Assembly (NCBI RefSeq): GCF_019649055.1
Contig: NW_026570227.1
Location: 2,108,001-2,172,000, forward strand
Length of the DNA: 64,000 bases
DNA from: Paramacrobiotus metropolitanus
Lineage: Eukaryota; Tardigrada; Eutardigrada; Parachela; Macrobiotidae
Direction: 5' to 3'
Below are positions 63,686-64,000 of the stretch, piece by piece. A model generated the notes under the pieces. The model was given only the letters and a program-made list of their open reading frames with translations, was not told the origin of the DNA and did no database searches. The position numbers and the translations under genes are program-made. Each line of letters starts with the position of its first letter. Positions within the stretch are counted from its first letter, which is position 1.

Positions 63686-64000
63686 GTTCGAAATCTTGGC
63701 TGTTCGAAGCAGTGATGGTCGACGAAATGGCGGGTCACCATTACACCTACCACATCATTGAAAGCTTCTCGGCGAACAGCAGTCGCCCTTCAAGTCACCT
63801 ATGTCTAATCATCTAATCGAACTTGATACGCGATTTATTAGCGCCTATACGAAAGACGGACTCGTTTGATATTGGCATGGAACGTGGTAGTTGTGCTTGT
63901 GCCTGATCGAATCATCGACGGGCTAGTTTAAGGCACGATACAAGCGACGTCACGGATATTAAGCGCATGGAGGGAACGGCACAGTTGCAAAAGTGTGCTT
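63686..64000. other. Window end; nothing recognised
   Basis: No coding signal. One minisatellite-like GGAACGGCACAG lies near 63973. Confidence 0.3.

Overview
The window is nuclear DNA from an invertebrate animal. Genes have introns with GT-AG borders, and the receptor tyrosine kinases and rhodopsin-type GPCR are metazoan families. A long LTR retrotransposon has a primer-binding site matching the 3' end of animal initiator tRNA-Met. Short introns and many lineage-odd secreted and receptor proteins suggest a small ecdysozoan such as a tardigrade. That is a guess with low confidence.

Region 1 (0.8-19.8 kb, minus strand) is a tandem family of receptor tyrosine kinases. Two nine-exon genes can be read end to end with every splice phase agreeing (842-5077, about 909 aa; 9345-19767, about 893 aa). 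Each encodes a signal peptide, a CUB-like domain, a small Cys module, a glycoside-hydrolase-16-like (beta-glucan-recognition-like) domain without its catalytic acids, one membrane helix and an intact tyrosine kinase domain. Between them lies a broken kinase copy (7180-8114) with a hAT transposase remnant beside it. The introns of the second gene hold several hairpin-type DNA elements and a non-LTR retroelement fragment.

Region 2 (21-28.6 kb) carries two small secreted six-cysteine CS-alpha-beta (defensin-like) peptides (minus), a three-exon class A GPCR (minus) and the terminal exon of a SUEL-type lectin (plus). With the glucan-receptor-like kinases this may be an innate-recognition neighbourhood; that is inference.

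Region 3 (29552-47735, plus) is one 18.2 kb Ty3/gypsy-type LTR retrotransposon with two LTRs of 337 bp that I read as identical, a 4-bp target duplication, a very large gag, protease, RT/RNase H and integrase. Its most striking property is a nucleotide octamer, AAAGGTCA or its complement TGACCTTT. By hand count it occurs a little over 100 times along the leader, coding and 3' regions, in all three reading frames, but only a handful of times in the other 46 kb. AAAGGTCA is the classical NBRE, the monomeric nuclear-receptor site. Several frame breaks interrupt gag and pol although the LTRs are identical.

Region 4 (47.7-64 kb) is repeat-rich. It holds two degenerate DIRS-like (tyrosine-recombinase type) retroelement copies, a few unassigned exons, an Ig-domain gene fragment, an array of small hairpins, an unidentified minus-strand ORF cluster, and a 15-bp GC-rich minisatellite preceded by a perfect 18-bp hairpin. 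No CRISPR, rRNA or convincing tRNA gene was seen.
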